Notes: generated from the letters alone by a model not told the origin. Positions 1 through 9,438 are shown, counted from the first letter of the stretch. The stretch is DNA of 53,588 bases from an uncultured Bacteroidales bacterium (GCA_900319925.1 ONQE01000013.1:1-53588); one strand, 5' to 3'. Translations and numbers: made by a program.

Positions 1-1
1 T

Positions 2-3000
2 ATGGCTTGGTATATCATTGACCCGTTATTCTATAACGGCGGCTCCGCGGTTCCGTCCAACCTGAGCAAGGACGACCTTTCGCAGCCGTATGCCCGTGCG
101 GTCTATGAGCCGGAGTTGTTCCCCTTCAAGGAGCAGGCGACCACGCAGCTCTCCACGTTGATGACGGTCTTCAATATGGCCTTCTATCCTTCGGAGCGCG
201 GTGCCTACAACTACGATGTGGACGGTTCGGAAGGCCTTTCCAGCGGTTTGAACGAGGATGGTACCCTGAAAGACCCCGAAACCCGTTGGGGCGGTATCAT
301 GCGTAAGTTCGACCAGACCGATTTCGAGTCCTCCAACTACGAGTACATTGAGTTCTGGATGATGGATCCGTTCATCGACAATCCCGAGCACAAGGGCGGT
401 AAACTGTACTTCAACCTTGGTGATATCTCTGAGGATATTCTTCGAGACGGCCAGAAGTTCTTCGAGAACGGTCTGCCCGAAGACGGTTCCGACAGTAATG
501 TGGACTTCACGGCATGGGGTCGTGTGCCCACCAAACAGTTGATTGTGAATTCCTTCGACAACCAGGACGGTTCCCGCCAACACCAGGATGTGGGTTACGA
601 CGGTTTGCCGAGCACGCGTGAGCGGGAGTATTTCGACGAAACTTACGTGCAGCGGGTGGGTGCCGCTTTCGGATTGGGATCGCAGGCCTACCAGAATGCG
701 GTCAACGACCCGTCCGCCGATGACTACCACTACTTCCGGGGCAGTGACTATGACCAGGAAGACCTCAAGGTGGTGGAGCGCTACAAGTACTACAACAATG
801 CGGAAGGCAACTCTCCCACCGACGACCAGAGTCCGGAGAACTACCCCACCGCCGCCACCAACCTCCCGAATATGGAGGATATGAACAACGACAACACGTT
901 GAGCGAGGAAGAGCGTTACTATCAGTATGTTATCGACCTCTCTCCCGACAAGATGGTCGTGGGTGAGAACTATATCAACGACGTGTACGAAGGACACCCG
1001 AACATCCTGCCCAACGGCGAGCGTCCGGCCACGAAATGGTATCAGTTCCGCATCCCGATCCATAATCCCGACAAGGTCGTGAACAACATTTCGGGGTTCA
1101 ACTCCATCCGTTTCATGCGTATCTTCATGCGTGACTTCGAGGAGCCGATTGTCTGCCGTTTAGCCACGTTCGAGTTGGTGCGCAGCAGCTGGCGTACTTA
1201 CTCCCTCAGTCTTCGCGAGGACGGCGACTACCAGCCGACGCAGGACGACGGCGAGAGCTCCTTCTACGTTGGGACGGTGAGCTATGAGGAGAACGCCAAC
1301 CGATCGCCGATTCCCTACGTGCTGCCTCCGGGCATTATCCGTGAGACCGCCTACGGTATGACCGCCCAGGCCTATCAGGAGAACGAGCAGTCGGTGACGA
1401 TGAAGGTGGTCGATTTGCCCGATGGTGATTCCCGTGCCATCTACAAGAGCACGTCGTATGACCTCCGTCAGTTCAACAACCTGCAGATGTACATCCACGC
1501 GGAGGATGTCTTCTCCTCCGGTGACCTGCGTCCCGGTGATGTGACGGCGTTCATCCGTTTGGGTTCCGACTTCAAAGAGAACTACTACGAGTACGAGCTC
1601 CCGATCGCCATCACGCCGTGGGGTGTCGGTCGCGATACCAACGCCATCTGGCCTGAGCAGAACATGGTCTATATCACTTTGGATTCGTTGGTCTCCTTGA
1701 AGATGCAGCGTAACCGCGCCGTCCGCGAGGGACGACATCCGAGCCTCTTTGTTCCTTATACGATGTTGCCTGCTTCCGACACGGATCCGCGCTATACGGT
1801 GGTCGGTAACCCGAATTTGGGCGAGGTGACCACCATTATGATCGGTATCCGCAACCCCAAGAAGCGAACGCTGAACGACGGCGACGACATGAAGCCCAAA
1901 TCGGTGGAGATGTGGGTCAACGAGTTGCGCTTGAGCGGCTTTGACGACCGGCAGGGATTCGCCGCCTTGCTCCGCGCCCGTACGACGCTCGCCGACGTGG
2001 GTGATTTGACGGTGTCGGGCACCTACTCCACGCCTGGTTTCGGCGGTCTGGAAGAGTCTATCACGCAGCGGTCGCACGAGACCAACATCAACTTCGACCT
2101 CGCCACCAACATCGACGGTGGCAAGATCCTCTTCCCGGAGAAATGGAACATCCGCATCCCGGTGCACTACGACTACTCGTTGGCCGTTGTGCAGCCGGAG
2201 TACAACCCGTTGAATCCCGACGTGAAGATGAAGGACGAGTTGGCTGACCTGCCCACAGCGGAGGCACGCGACTCTCTCCGCTTCATGACCAATAAGGTTA
2301 CCCGCCGCCAGAATGTGAACCTTATGAATGTCCGTAAGGAGCGCGACTTCTCGAAGGGCAGCAAGATGCACGTCTGGGACATCGAGAACCTTGACTTCTC
2401 TTACTCTTATTCCGAATTGGTGCAGCGCGATGAGGATTTGGAGATGAACAACGAATACATCCATAATGGAGAAATCGGTTATACGTTCAGTACGAATCCG
2501 AAGAACTATCGTCCGTTATCGAAGGTCAAATGGTTGAACAACAAATGGTTGCAGATCATCAAGGACTTCAACATCACTCCGATGCCGAAGAACCTCGTGT
2601 TCCGCACCACCCTCCACCGCGACATGCAGGAGTTCAAGTATCGGCCTAAGAGCAGGGGCAATATCATCATCGACACCAACTACGTGAAGTCGTTCGACTG
2701 GACACGTAACTATGCCATCAACTGGGATATTTTCCAGAGTTTGCGGTTGGAGTTCAAGGCTGACGCTTCCGCGCGCATCGACGAGCCGGACGGCCGTATT
2801 GACACGCGTGTCGAGCGCGACTCCGTGTGGCACTGCCTCGGCAGGGGCGGCCGCACCACCGACTACCGCCAGAACTTCAGCGCCACCTACCAGGTGCCTA
2901 TCAACAAGATTCCGCTCTTCAAGTTCGTATCCGCCAACGTGCGCTACACCTCTATGTATCAGTACCAAGCCTCCGCGCTTTCCCTCTCTTACTTGGGCAA

Positions 3001-4615
3001 CACCATCCAGAACTCGCAGAATGTTCAGGGTAACGCCTCTTTGAACTTTGTGACGCTGTACAATTCGGTTCCTTATCTCAAGAAGGTGAACCAGGGCGTC
3101 TTGCAGAAGAACAGCGGTAACAATAAGAAGGCCGACAAGAAGGGTAAGGGAGGCAAGGACAAGGATGCCGAGGATGAGCTGACCGAAGAGGTGGAAAAGG
3201 GCAAGAAGAAACGGGGTAAGAATGACTCTATCGACAAGCCGAATGTCGGCCGTATCATTTTGGACGGTACGGTGCGCCTGCTGATGTCGTTGCGCAACGT
3301 GTCGGCCACCTACTCCCAGGGCCGCGGTACGGTGCTGCCCGGTTATATGTATTCGGCCACGTTGGTCGGCCATACCAAGGAGAGCAGCGGACCCGGATTC
3401 CTGTTCATGTTCGGCGGACAGCCCGATATTTTGGACATCGGTGCACGCAACGGCTGGCTGACCACCGACTCCCTGATGAACACGGCCTACCAGCGTACCA
3501 ACAACCAGGTGATTAACTTCCGTGCCACTGTTGAGCCGTTCAAGGACTTCCGTATCGATGTCTCGGCCAACCGCAATTTCACCGCGAATTACTCCGAGTA
3601 CTTCCACGTGGACGAGCTCGGCAACGTGTCGCATTACACGCCGCAGCGTAACGGTTCCTTCAGTATGACCTACTGCGCATTGGGGACCTTCTTCAAGGAT
3701 CATGACGATTTGTTCGAGGACTTCCGTGCCGTGCGCGAATTGCTGGCACAACGCTATGCGGAGCACAACCCCAACTCCACGGGTGATATCGATCCCGAGA
3801 CGGGATTCCCGGCCGGTTATAGCGCCATCTCCCAGGATGTGTTGATGGGTGCCTTCATGACCACCTACTTGGGCAAGAGTACCCAATCCAACGACATCTT
3901 CTCCCCGTTCTTGAAGATTCCGTTGCCCAACTGGCGTCTCACCTACAACGGCCTGACCAAGATCAAGGGTATGGAGCGGGTCTTCCAGAGCTTCTCGCTG
4001 ACGCACAACTATACCAGCAGCTATAACGTCGGCAGCTATAGTACCAATATTGCCTACAGAGAGGATCCCAACGGATTCCCCACCGCTTATAACACATTAG
4101 GTGACTTCATCCCCACCAGCGAGTTGAGCCAGATGGCCCTGACCGAGCAGTTCGCCCCGTTGATTGGTTTCGATATGACGTTGAAGAACAGTATGTTGCT
4201 GAAGATTGAGTATCGTCAGTCGCGCAACATCTCCCTCAGCTTCGCCAACACGCAGATTACGGAGACCACCAGCAAGGAGGTTGCCGTTTCCGCCGGTTAT
4301 CGTTTCAAGGACATCAAGATCGGCTTGGTCTTCTCCGGTATGAAGCGTCAGTTTGTCAGCGACCTGAATGTCACCGCCGGTTTCGGTCTGAAGGACAATC
4401 AGACGATGTTGCGTCGTATCACCGAGGATGACGACCAGGTTACCTCCGGTGCGTTGAACATCACCATCAATGCGGCTGCCGATTACCAGTTCAGCCGTTT
4501 GGTCGGACTGAAGTTCTACTACAACCAGGCCATCAACAAGCCGAAGAACAAGAACCAGTACAACAACATGAACTTCGAGACTGGTATCGAGCTGAAGTTG
4601 ATGCTGTCGCAGTAG
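2..4615 (+). CDS. sprA: SprA, type IX secretion outer-membrane translocon (C-terminal part)
   Basis: The frame is open to the left edge, so the ATG at base 2 is internal. About 1,537 residues are present of a protein that is usually around 2,400. The first residues contain the SprA-type AWYIIDPLFY motif, and the rest is long alternating beta-strand sequence typical of the giant single-chain barrel, ending in a short strand (ELKLMLSQ). In the family, SprA is the outer-membrane pore through which type IX cargo with folded C-terminal domains leaves the cell. A lysine-rich low-complexity stretch near residues 1035-1080 (KKADKKGKGGKDKD) looks like a loop insertion. Two likely cargo proteins lie in this window, at 7556 and 44710. 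The next gene converges from the other strand, with a hairpin between them. Identity is firm; the missing N-terminus cannot be assessed. Confidence 0.93.
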   Translation: MAWYIIDPLFYNGGSAVPSNLSKDDLSQPYARAVYEPELFPFKEQATTQLSTLMTVFNMAFYPSERGAYNYDVDGSEGLSSGLNEDGTLKDPETRWGGIMRKFDQTDFESSNYEYIEFWMMDPFIDNPEHKGGKLYFNLGDISEDILRDGQKFFENGLPEDGSDSNVDFTAWGRVPTKQLIVNSFDNQDGSRQHQDVGYDGLPSTREREYFDETYVQRVGAAFGLGSQAYQNAVNDPSADDYHYFRGSDYDQEDLKVVERYKYYNNAEGNSPTDDQSPENYPTAATNLPNMEDMNNDNTLSEEERYYQYVIDLSPDKMVVGENYINDVYEGHPNILPNGERPATKWYQFRIPIHNPDKVVNNISGFNSIRFMRIFMRDFEEPIVCRLATFELVRSSWRTYSLSLREDGDYQPTQDDGESSFYVGTVSYEENANRSPIPYVLPPGIIRETAYGMTAQAYQENEQSVTMKVVDLPDGDSRAIYKSTSYDLRQFNNLQMYIHAEDVFSSGDLRPGDVTAFIRLGSDFKENYYEYELPIAITPWGVGRDTNAIWPEQNMVYITLDSLVSLKMQRNRAVREGRHPSLFVPYTMLPASDTDPRYTVVGNPNLGEVTTIMIGIRNPKKRTLNDGDDMKPKSVEMWVNELRLSGFDDRQGFAALLRARTTLADVGDLTVSGTYSTPGFGGLEESITQRSHETNINFDLATNIDGGKILFPEKWNIRIPVHYDYSLAVVQPEYNPLNPDVKMKDELADLPTAEARDSLRFMTNKVTRRQNVNLMNVRKERDFSKGSKMHVWDIENLDFSYSYSELVQRDEDLEMNNEYIHNGEIGYTFSTNPKNYRPLSKVKWLNNKWLQIIKDFNITPMPKNLVFRTTLHRDMQEFKYRPKSRGNIIIDTNYVKSFDWTRNYAINWDIFQSLRLEFKADASARIDEPDGRIDTRVERDSVWHCLGRGGRTTDYRQNFSATYQVPINKIPLFKFVSANVRYTSMYQYQASALSLSYLGNTIQNSQNVQGNASLNFVTLYNSVPYLKKVNQGVLQKNSGNNKKADKKGKGGKDKDAEDELTEEVEKGKKKRGKNDSIDKPNVGRIILDGTVRLLMSLRNVSATYSQGRGTVLPGYMYSATLVGHTKESSGPGFLFMFGGQPDILDIGARNGWLTTDSLMNTAYQRTNNQVINFRATVEPFKDFRIDVSANRNFTANYSEYFHVDELGNVSHYTPQRNGSFSMTYCALGTFFKDHDDLFEDFRAVRELLAQRYAEHNPNSTGDIDPETGFPAGYSAISQDVLMGAFMTTYLGKSTQSNDIFSPFLKIPLPNWRLTYNGLTKIKGMERVFQSFSLTHNYTSSYNVGSYSTNIAYREDPNGFPTAYNTLGDFIPTSELSQMALTEQFAPLIGFDMTLKNSMLLKIEYRQSRNISLSFANTQITETTSKEVAVSAGYRFKDIKIGLVFSGMKRQFVSDLNVTAGFGLKDNQTMLRRITEDDDQVTSGALNITINAAADYQFSRLVGLKFYYNQAINKPKNKNQYNNMNFETGIELKLMLSQ

Positions 4616-4680
4616 TGGTTCGGGTGTTCGTAATGCTACGGGGTTGAGGTGATTTAACCACAATTTTGAATACGGAGGAT

Positions 4681-4712
4681 ATTCTGTCAGTGGCTGTTGT
4701 TACTGGCAGAAT
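4681..4712 (+). terminator. Hairpin between convergent sprA and SSS transporter genes
   Basis: An 11-bp stem (ATTCTGTCAGT pairing with ACTGGCAGAAT, one G-T pair) closes a 10-base loop and is followed by a moderately T-rich stretch. It sits in the 134-bp gap between two convergent genes and probably ends the sprA transcript. Confidence 0.6.
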
Positions 4713-4749
4713 ACGTTTTGCGTTTGTCCTTTCGTTTCGGTAGCGGTTT

Positions 4750-6393
4750 TTACCAGAAGACTGTGTAAATCACCACTAAAAGAATGAGGATTGCGTACGC
4801 TGCGATGTGAAAGTCGCGTTTGGTCTGGAACATGCTGGACGTCAACGAAATGGCTTTCACGTCATCGTCATTCTCGCAGGTGCACAGGCTCACCATCACG
4901 ATGATGGCCATCGTGAGCAGACAGGTGTAGAACATCTGGTCGATGAAGGGCATGTCGATGGGCAAAAACTTGAGTGCCAAGGCGATGGGAATCGAAAGCA
5001 GCACGCCGGTGACGGCTCCTTTGTTGGTGGTTTTCTTCCAGAACAGTCCTAACAGGAACAGCGCGAGGATGCCCGGGCTCACCAATCCGGTGTATTCCTG
5101 GATGTATTGGAACATCTGTCCGATGCTGCCGAGTGCGGGGGCGATGAGGATGGCGATGATGAGGAAGAGGGCTGCTGAGATTTGTCCCACGAGCACCAGA
5201 CTTACATCCTTGCCGGTCTTCTCCTTCACCTTGGGGGCGATGTAGGGTTTGTAGATGTCCATGGTGTAGATGGTGGAGGCGGAGTTGAGCATGGAGGCCA
5301 GGGAGGAGATGATGGCGGCGGCCAACGCGGCGAGTACCAGCCCTTTAAGTCCTGTCGGGATGAAGGAGCTGATGAGCCACGGGTAGGCGTTGTCATTGTT
5401 GAGTGCGCCGTTTGCTTTGGTGAGAGCTTCCACGGCCCCGAAATGGCCTTCGGTGTACATCACGTAGGCGACGATGCCGGGGATGACCACGATGAAGGGG
5501 ATGAGCAGCTTGAGGAAGGCTGCGAAGGCCAAGCCTTTCTGTGCTTCGGGCAGCGACTTGGCCGCGAAGGCCCGCTGGATGATATACTGGTTGAAGCCCC
5601 AGTAGTAGAGGTTGGCAACCCACAGTCCGCCGATGAGCATGGCGATGCCGGGCAGGTTGTGGGATCCGGGATTGTCTTTGGGCAAGATCAGGTGCATGCG
5701 GTCGCCGGCCGCCTCGGTGAGGTGGCGTATGCCGTGCGAGATGGTGCCGTCGGGGCTGATGACTTGCAGCGCGACCACCGTGGTGATGAGTCCGCCGAGC
5801 ACGAGCAGGACGACCTGCAGGATGTCGGTCCACGCCACGGAGGAGAGACCGCCAGTGATGGAGTAGAGGGCGGCGATGAGGCCCAAACCGATGATGGCGG
5901 GCATGATGAGCGAGCCGTCGCCGGTGCCGATGATGGTGTCGATGGCTTTGGCACCGAGATAGAGCACGGAGGTGAGGTTCACGAAGATGAAGAGGCCCAG
6001 CCAGAAGACGGCAAGGATGGTCTTGAGCTGCCGCGAGTAGCGCTGCTCCACGAATTGCGGGATGGTGTAGATGCCCTGTTTCACGAACACCGGCATGAAG
6101 AACTTGGCCACGATGATGAGGGTGAGCGCGGCCATGAACTCGTAGGAGGCCACCGCGAAGCCGCCCGCGAAACCTGAGCCGGACATTCCGATGAACTGCT
6201 CGGCGGAGATGTTCGCGGCGATCAGCGACGCGCCGATCGTCCACCACGGCAGCGACTTGCCCGCGAGGAAGTAGTCCTCGGCGGTCTTGTCCTTGTTCTT
6301 CTTGCGGTGGGAAATCCAGATGCCCAGTCCGACGATTACCAGCAGATATGCGGCGAAAATGATGATGTCTAAGGTGTGAAAAGCAGGGTTCAT
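4750..6393 (-). CDS. Sodium:solute symporter, SSS family (vSGLT-like)
   Basis: This 547-residue protein has 13-14 hydrophobic segments and SSS signatures: an N-terminal helix followed by a basic loop (HRKKNKDKTAEDYFLAGKS), the SAEQFIGMSG helix, GGLSSVAWTDILQ in the middle and NQYIIQRAFAAKS further on. These match the sodium/glucose-galactose branch of the family, which imports a sugar or similar small solute with Na+ across the inner membrane. The substrate cannot be read from sequence. The start follows an A-rich leader 24 bases downstream of a TAnnTTTG promoter on the minus strand. It stands alone and converges on sprA. Confidence 0.9.
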   Translation of the reverse strand: MNPAFHTLDIIIFAAYLLVIVGLGIWISHRKKNKDKTAEDYFLAGKSLPWWTIGASLIAANISAEQFIGMSGSGFAGGFAVASYEFMAALTLIIVAKFFMPVFVKQGIYTIPQFVEQRYSRQLKTILAVFWLGLFIFVNLTSVLYLGAKAIDTIIGTGDGSLIMPAIIGLGLIAALYSITGGLSSVAWTDILQVVLLVLGGLITTVVALQVISPDGTISHGIRHLTEAAGDRMHLILPKDNPGSHNLPGIAMLIGGLWVANLYYWGFNQYIIQRAFAAKSLPEAQKGLAFAAFLKLLIPFIVVIPGIVAYVMYTEGHFGAVEALTKANGALNNDNAYPWLISSFIPTGLKGLVLAALAAAIISSLASMLNSASTIYTMDIYKPYIAPKVKEKTGKDVSLVLVGQISAALFLIIAILIAPALGSIGQMFQYIQEYTGLVSPGILALFLLGLFWKKTTNKGAVTGVLLSIPIALALKFLPIDMPFIDQMFYTCLLTMAIIVMVSLCTCENDDDVKAISLTSSMFQTKRDFHIAAYAILILLVVIYTVFW

Positions 6394-6416
6394 TTTTTAA
6401 TAGTTTTATTCGGGGG

Positions 6417-6424
6417 CAAAAGTA
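6417..6424 (-). promoter_or_regulatory. Bacteroidetes -7 element (TACTTTTG) for the SSS gene
   Basis: On the minus strand TACTTTTG followed by CC lies 24 bases before the SSS start codon, matching the TAnnTTTG consensus. No clear -33 element is visible. Confidence 0.65.
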
Positions 6425-6433
6425 CGATTTTTA

Positions 6434-6478
6434 GGTGAATGGTGAACAGTGAATAGTGAACAGAGATTCGTGAACAGC
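6434..6478 (+). repeat. Degenerate 7-bp tandem array, GGTGAAY type
   Basis: Four clean heptamers (GGTGAAT, GGTGAAC, AGTGAAT, AGTGAAC) and a decayed fifth unit fill the space between the divergent SSS and BASS promoters. It belongs to a family of intergenic heptamer arrays seen throughout the window. Confidence 0.75.
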
Positions 6479-6501
6479 GGTCGGGAGAGTCTAAAAATGG
6501 C

Positions 6502-6509
6502 TATTTTTG
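6502..6509 (+). promoter_or_regulatory. Bacteroidetes -7 element (TATTTTTG) for the BASS gene
   Basis: TATTTTTGC occurs 43 bases before the ATG at 6553 and fits TAnnTTTG. It is divergent from the SSS promoter. Confidence 0.6.
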
Positions 6510-6552
6510 CAGCCCTAAAGAGATTGTCAGTTGAAAAGAGTAAGTTATTGTC

Positions 6553-7452
6553 ATGCAGAAGTATAGAAGCTATGTGCTCCCCGTTGCCATCCTGTTGGGA
6601 TTCCTGTTCCACGGCTTTAGTGCGCGCATAGCCTTTTTGGTTCCGTGGTTTCTTTTCGCTATCCTGTTGCTGAATTTCGTGACGGTGGATTTGCGCCGAC
6701 TGCGCTTCTCGATGCTCCATTTCTGGCTGATGCTTTTCCAGTTGGTGGTCAGTGCGGGACTCTATCTGTCGGTCAGGGCGCTGTCGCATAACGAGACGTT
6801 GGCGCAGGGTTTCATGATGTGTGCCCTCTGCCCCGTGGCCTCCTCCGTGGTGGTCATCTCGTCGATGCTCGGTGCCGACCGTATGACGACCACGGCTTAC
6901 ACCATGCTTTGTAACCTGGTGATTTCCGTGGCCGCGCCGCTCGCCTTCACCGTCATCGGAGTGCATCCGGAGCTTACCTTTTGGCAGTCGTTCCTGATGA
7001 TCCTGCGGCGCATCACCCCTACGTTGGCGCTGCCGTTCTTCACAGCGTTGGCATTGCAGCTGTGGGCCCCGAAGGCCAATGACTGGCTCTGCCGCTATAA
7101 GAACGTGTCGTTCTACCTGTGGGCCATTGCGCTCTTCATGACGTTGGGCCGCACTATTGACTATATCTTCCTGCAAGGACGTGGCAATGAGCGCGTTATC
7201 GTCCTCGGTGCAATATTCTCGGCGGTGATGTGTGCGGTGCAGTTCGGTTTCGGTAAGTGGTTAGGACACCGCTACGGCGACACCGTGGCGGGCGGCCAGC
7301 TCCTCGGACAGAAGAACACTGCGATGGGCATCTGGATGTCCAACACCTACCTGCAGCCGCTGTCGTCGGTGTTCTTGGCCTTCTACATCATCTGGCAGAA
7401 CATGTTCAACAGTCTGCAGCTGTGGTGGCACGACAGAAGAGTTAGCAGTTAG
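6553..7452 (+). CDS. Bile acid:sodium symporter (BASS) family transporter
   Basis: The 299-residue protein has about nine or ten membrane segments. The region CALCPVASSVVVISSMLGAD matches the conserved crossing region of the BASS/SBF fold, and the segment around GGQLLGQKNTAMGIWMS matches its second crossing helix, where Gln/Asn residues coordinate sodium. Family members carry bile acids, pantothenate, keto acids or other organic anions; substrate is unknown. The gene ends inside a heptamer array: its last codons (GTT AGC AGT TAG) are two repeat units, so the repeat has set the C-terminus and stop. Confidence 0.85.
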   Translation: MQKYRSYVLPVAILLGFLFHGFSARIAFLVPWFLFAILLLNFVTVDLRRLRFSMLHFWLMLFQLVVSAGLYLSVRALSHNETLAQGFMMCALCPVASSVVVISSMLGADRMTTTAYTMLCNLVISVAAPLAFTVIGVHPELTFWQSFLMILRRITPTLALPFFTALALQLWAPKANDWLCRYKNVSFYLWAIALFMTLGRTIDYIFLQGRGNERVIVLGAIFSAVMCAVQFGFGKWLGHRYGDTVAGGQLLGQKNTAMGIWMSNTYLQPLSSVFLAFYIIWQNMFNSLQLWWHDRRVSS

Positions 7453-7468
7453 TAGTTAGTAGTTAGTA
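7441..7468 (+). repeat. 7-bp tandem array, GTTAGYA x4, overlapping a stop codon
   Basis: Units GTTAGCA, GTTAGTA, GTTAGTA, GTTAGTA. The first two lie inside the BASS reading frame and provide its TAG stop. The same unit in reverse complement forms the array at 31263. Confidence 0.9.
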
Positions 7469-7555
7469 ATAGGAGAGGCTTTTAGGAAAAATTTCAGCGC
7501 CATTGTAACAAAATGAGGGCTTCGTGCGACAAAGAAGGGCGAAAGAGAACATTTT

Positions 7556-8698
7556 ATGAATTATGGTGTAGAAATAGTGAATCTAAGGTGCTCTCTAAAA
7601 GTGTTTTTATGCACTCTCATAGAGTTGGCAATTCTTGTTTTCGGTTTACGGTTGCCCGTCTTCGCGCAGGATTGCCCGCCGAAAGTGTTGCCGTATTATG
7701 AAGATTTCGACAATGATGACTGGACCTTCTTTACCCAACTCGCTCCTTTTGTTGTGGACAATTGTTGGCGGGAGAATGGCGACGATTTTTACGCTTGCAT
7801 TGCCAATTCGCAAGATGCTTTATTTCCTGACAATCCTCCCGGCAACTGTGCGTGCTGTGGATCCAGCTACAAATGGCCTAATACTTACTCTGGTGGTACC
7901 TACGAAGGTTATGTGATGCTGCTGATCAGCCCCGAGCTGGAGTCCCCGCCGTCGAGCATTAGCTTTAGCATCTTTTCATACGGCCTTTACGCTCCTTTTT
8001 ATGCGGGTGACAGTGTGCGGAAAAGGCTTGTGGTGGGTTACATTGCCGACACCAATGATTGGAAAGGCAGTTTTGTGGGGGTCGATACCGTTGAGCTCAC
8101 CCGCGAACGCCTTACTTGGGAACGCTTCACTGTGGCGGGGTTCGAAGACATGCCCGCACCCTATTTCGTGGCTTTTTACAACGACACGCTACTCCAATAT
8201 CCGGCATGGCCGCTTCCCCAATTCAGTGTTTATACCACCAACCCCGTCGCTATAGATTACCGTTTCTACATTGACAGTGTCCTCTTCGACAAAGTTCCCG
8301 TGAATCCCGACCCCGACCCCGATCCTGATCCCGATCCTGATCCCGATCCTGACCCTGACCCTGACCCTGACCCTGATCCTGGCACAGTAGAGCCGCCTGT
8401 CACGCTGGTGCCGGACACGCTCGCTTCGGTCCGGCTCTATCTCCCCAACGCCTTCACGCCCGGGGGTAACCAGCTCAATCCGGAGTTCCGGCCTGTCTTC
8501 AGCGACCCCGACGAAGTCGAGTACTACCGGATGATGATTTACAACCGATGGGGCAATCTGCTGTTCTACACCGAGGACCTGTCGCGGGGCTGGGACGGCG
8601 ATCACTGTCCGGAAGGCGTGTATGTGGCTCTCGTATGCTACAAACCGCGAGGGGAGAAGGAGCGAACCGCAAGGGGCACCGTGACGCTGATACGGTAA
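7556..8698 (+). CDS. Secreted protein with type B (gliding-type) T9SS sorting domain
   Basis: The 380-residue protein has a signal peptide (hydrophobic stretch at residues 14-36, cleavage likely after VFAQ), a Cys-containing domain at 38-245 with a jelly-roll-like look (ISPELESPPSSISFSIFSYG), a Pro-Asp linker at about 251-275, and a C-terminal gliding-motility-associated domain of about 90 residues. The last contains the hallmarks LPNAFTPGG, YNRWGNLLF, GWDGDHCPEGVY and a final GTVTLIR. This domain directs export by the type IX system, whose pore SprA is encoded at the left edge. The cargo function is unknown. No TAnnTTTG promoter is obvious just upstream. The chosen ATG gives a long but acceptable n-region; an internal start is possible. 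Confidence 0.85.
   Translation: MNYGVEIVNLRCSLKVFLCTLIELAILVFGLRLPVFAQDCPPKVLPYYEDFDNDDWTFFTQLAPFVVDNCWRENGDDFYACIANSQDALFPDNPPGNCACCGSSYKWPNTYSGGTYEGYVMLLISPELESPPSSISFSIFSYGLYAPFYAGDSVRKRLVVGYIADTNDWKGSFVGVDTVELTRERLTWERFTVAGFEDMPAPYFVAFYNDTLLQYPAWPLPQFSVYTTNPVAIDYRFYIDSVLFDKVPVNPDPDPDPDPDPDPDPDPDPDPDPDPGTVEPPVTLVPDTLASVRLYLPNAFTPGGNQLNPEFRPVFSDPDEVEYYRMMIYNRWGNLLFYTEDLSRGWDGDHCPEGVYVALVCYKPRGEKERTARGTVTLIR
8306..8380 (+). repeat. In-frame hexamer repeat encoding a (Pro-Asp)n linker
   Basis: Twenty-five codons alternate Pro and Asp (13 Pro, 12 Asp), from a CCYGAY hexamer with only third-base C/T changes. Unit number can vary without breaking the frame, so linker length is probably variable between strains. 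Confidence 0.9.
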
Positions 8699-8713
8699 TG
8701 TGTCGTTTTTTTG

Positions 8714-8721
8714 TATTTTTG
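8714..8721 (+). promoter_or_regulatory. -7 element (TATTTTTG) before the small membrane protein
   Basis: TATTTTTGCC lies 20 bases before ATG 8741. This shows that an upstream TTG at 8711 in the same frame is not the start, since it lies in the promoter. Confidence 0.65.
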
Positions 8722-8740
8722 CCTTTTGAAATATAAAGTT

Positions 8741-8950
8741 ATGTCGAGTATAAGTGAACTTTTCAAATCAAATGGATACAAGCACTTTATGAGAAAACTG
8801 CTTTTGTGGTCCGCTATTGTGTTTGTTTTCGGAATCCTATTTCTGCTCATGCACCAGCCTGGCGGAAACGTCATGACCATAGCGGGAGGAGGCTGTTTAA
8901 TCGTTGTGATGGTCCTTTTCATCATTGAGAAAATTGTGACCCGCGAATGA
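8741..8950 (+). CDS. Small two-helix membrane protein, function unknown
   Basis: A 69-residue protein with two hydrophobic helices (about residues 19-36 and 43-61) joined by a short GGN-containing turn, and basic residues (K, R) before the first helix. I do not recognise a named family. It begins just after a promoter and overlaps the phosphatase gene by four bases (GAATGA), so the two are probably co-translated. It may be a membrane partner of the phosphatase, but nothing in the sequence proves that. Confidence 0.7.
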   Translation: MSSISELFKSNGYKHFMRKLLLWSAIVFVFGILFLLMHQPGGNVMTIAGGGCLIVVMVLFIIEKIVTRE

Positions 8951-9405
8951 AGAAGATCCGGATTCTCTTTGTGTGCCACGGCAACATCTGCCGCAGTCCT
9001 ATGGCCGAGTTCGTGATGAAGCAGAAGGTGGCCGAGCGGGGACTCTCCGCGCAGTTCGAGATTGCCTCTGCCGCGACGAGCCGCGAGGAGATCGGCAACC
9101 CCGTCTATCCGCCGGCCCGCAGGATGCTGGCGTCGCACGGCATCTCCTGCGCCGGCAAGACCGCCCGCCAGATGACCCGCGCCGACTACGACTATTACGA
9201 CTACATCATCATTATGGACCAGAACAATCGGCGGAACATCCAGCGCATTGTCGGGCAAGACTTGGACGGCAAGATTTCGCTGTTGATGGACTACACCGAC
9301 CACCCGCGAGACGTGGCCGACCCGTGGTACACCGGCGACTTCCAAGCCACCTGGGACGACGTGCAGGAGGGTTGCGATGGCTTGCTGTCGGCGATGGGGT
9401 GTTGA
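8947..9405 (+). CDS. Low-molecular-weight protein tyrosine phosphatase
   Basis: This 152-residue cytoplasmic enzyme has the N-terminal P-loop VCHGNICRS, a CX5R catalytic motif in which Cys is the nucleophile, and the downstream general-acid motif DPWYTGDF. Length and motif order are standard. Family members remove phosphate from protein tyrosines (or arginines) and in bacteria often act with capsule kinases; no tyrosine kinase gene is visible here. It overlaps the preceding small membrane protein by 4 bp. Confidence 0.93.
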   Translation: MKKIRILFVCHGNICRSPMAEFVMKQKVAERGLSAQFEIASAATSREEIGNPVYPPARRMLASHGISCAGKTARQMTRADYDYYDYIIIMDQNNRRNIQRIVGQDLDGKISLLMDYTDHPRDVADPWYTGDFQATWDDVQEGCDGLLSAMGC

Positions 9406-9406
9406 C

Positions 9407-9420
9407 TGCTCACCATTCAC
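9407..9420 (-). repeat. Two-unit remnant of a GTGAATG-type heptamer array
   Basis: TGCTCAC and CATTCAC (reverse complement GTGAATG GTGAGCA) begin one base after the phosphatase stop codon. The type matches the array at 6434. Confidence 0.5.
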
Positions 9421-9430
9421 TAAAAAAGTG

Positions 9431-9438
9431 TATCTTTG
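9431..9438 (+). promoter_or_regulatory. -7 element (TATCTTTG) for mrp
   Basis: GTATCTTTGCC is preceded by an A-run and lies 36 bases before ATG 9474. It is a near-perfect TAnnTTTG match. Confidence 0.75.

Noticed and set aside
8711-8740. TTG start extending the small membrane protein by ten residues
   Set aside because: The extension runs through the TATTTTTG promoter element, so it would not be transcribed from it.
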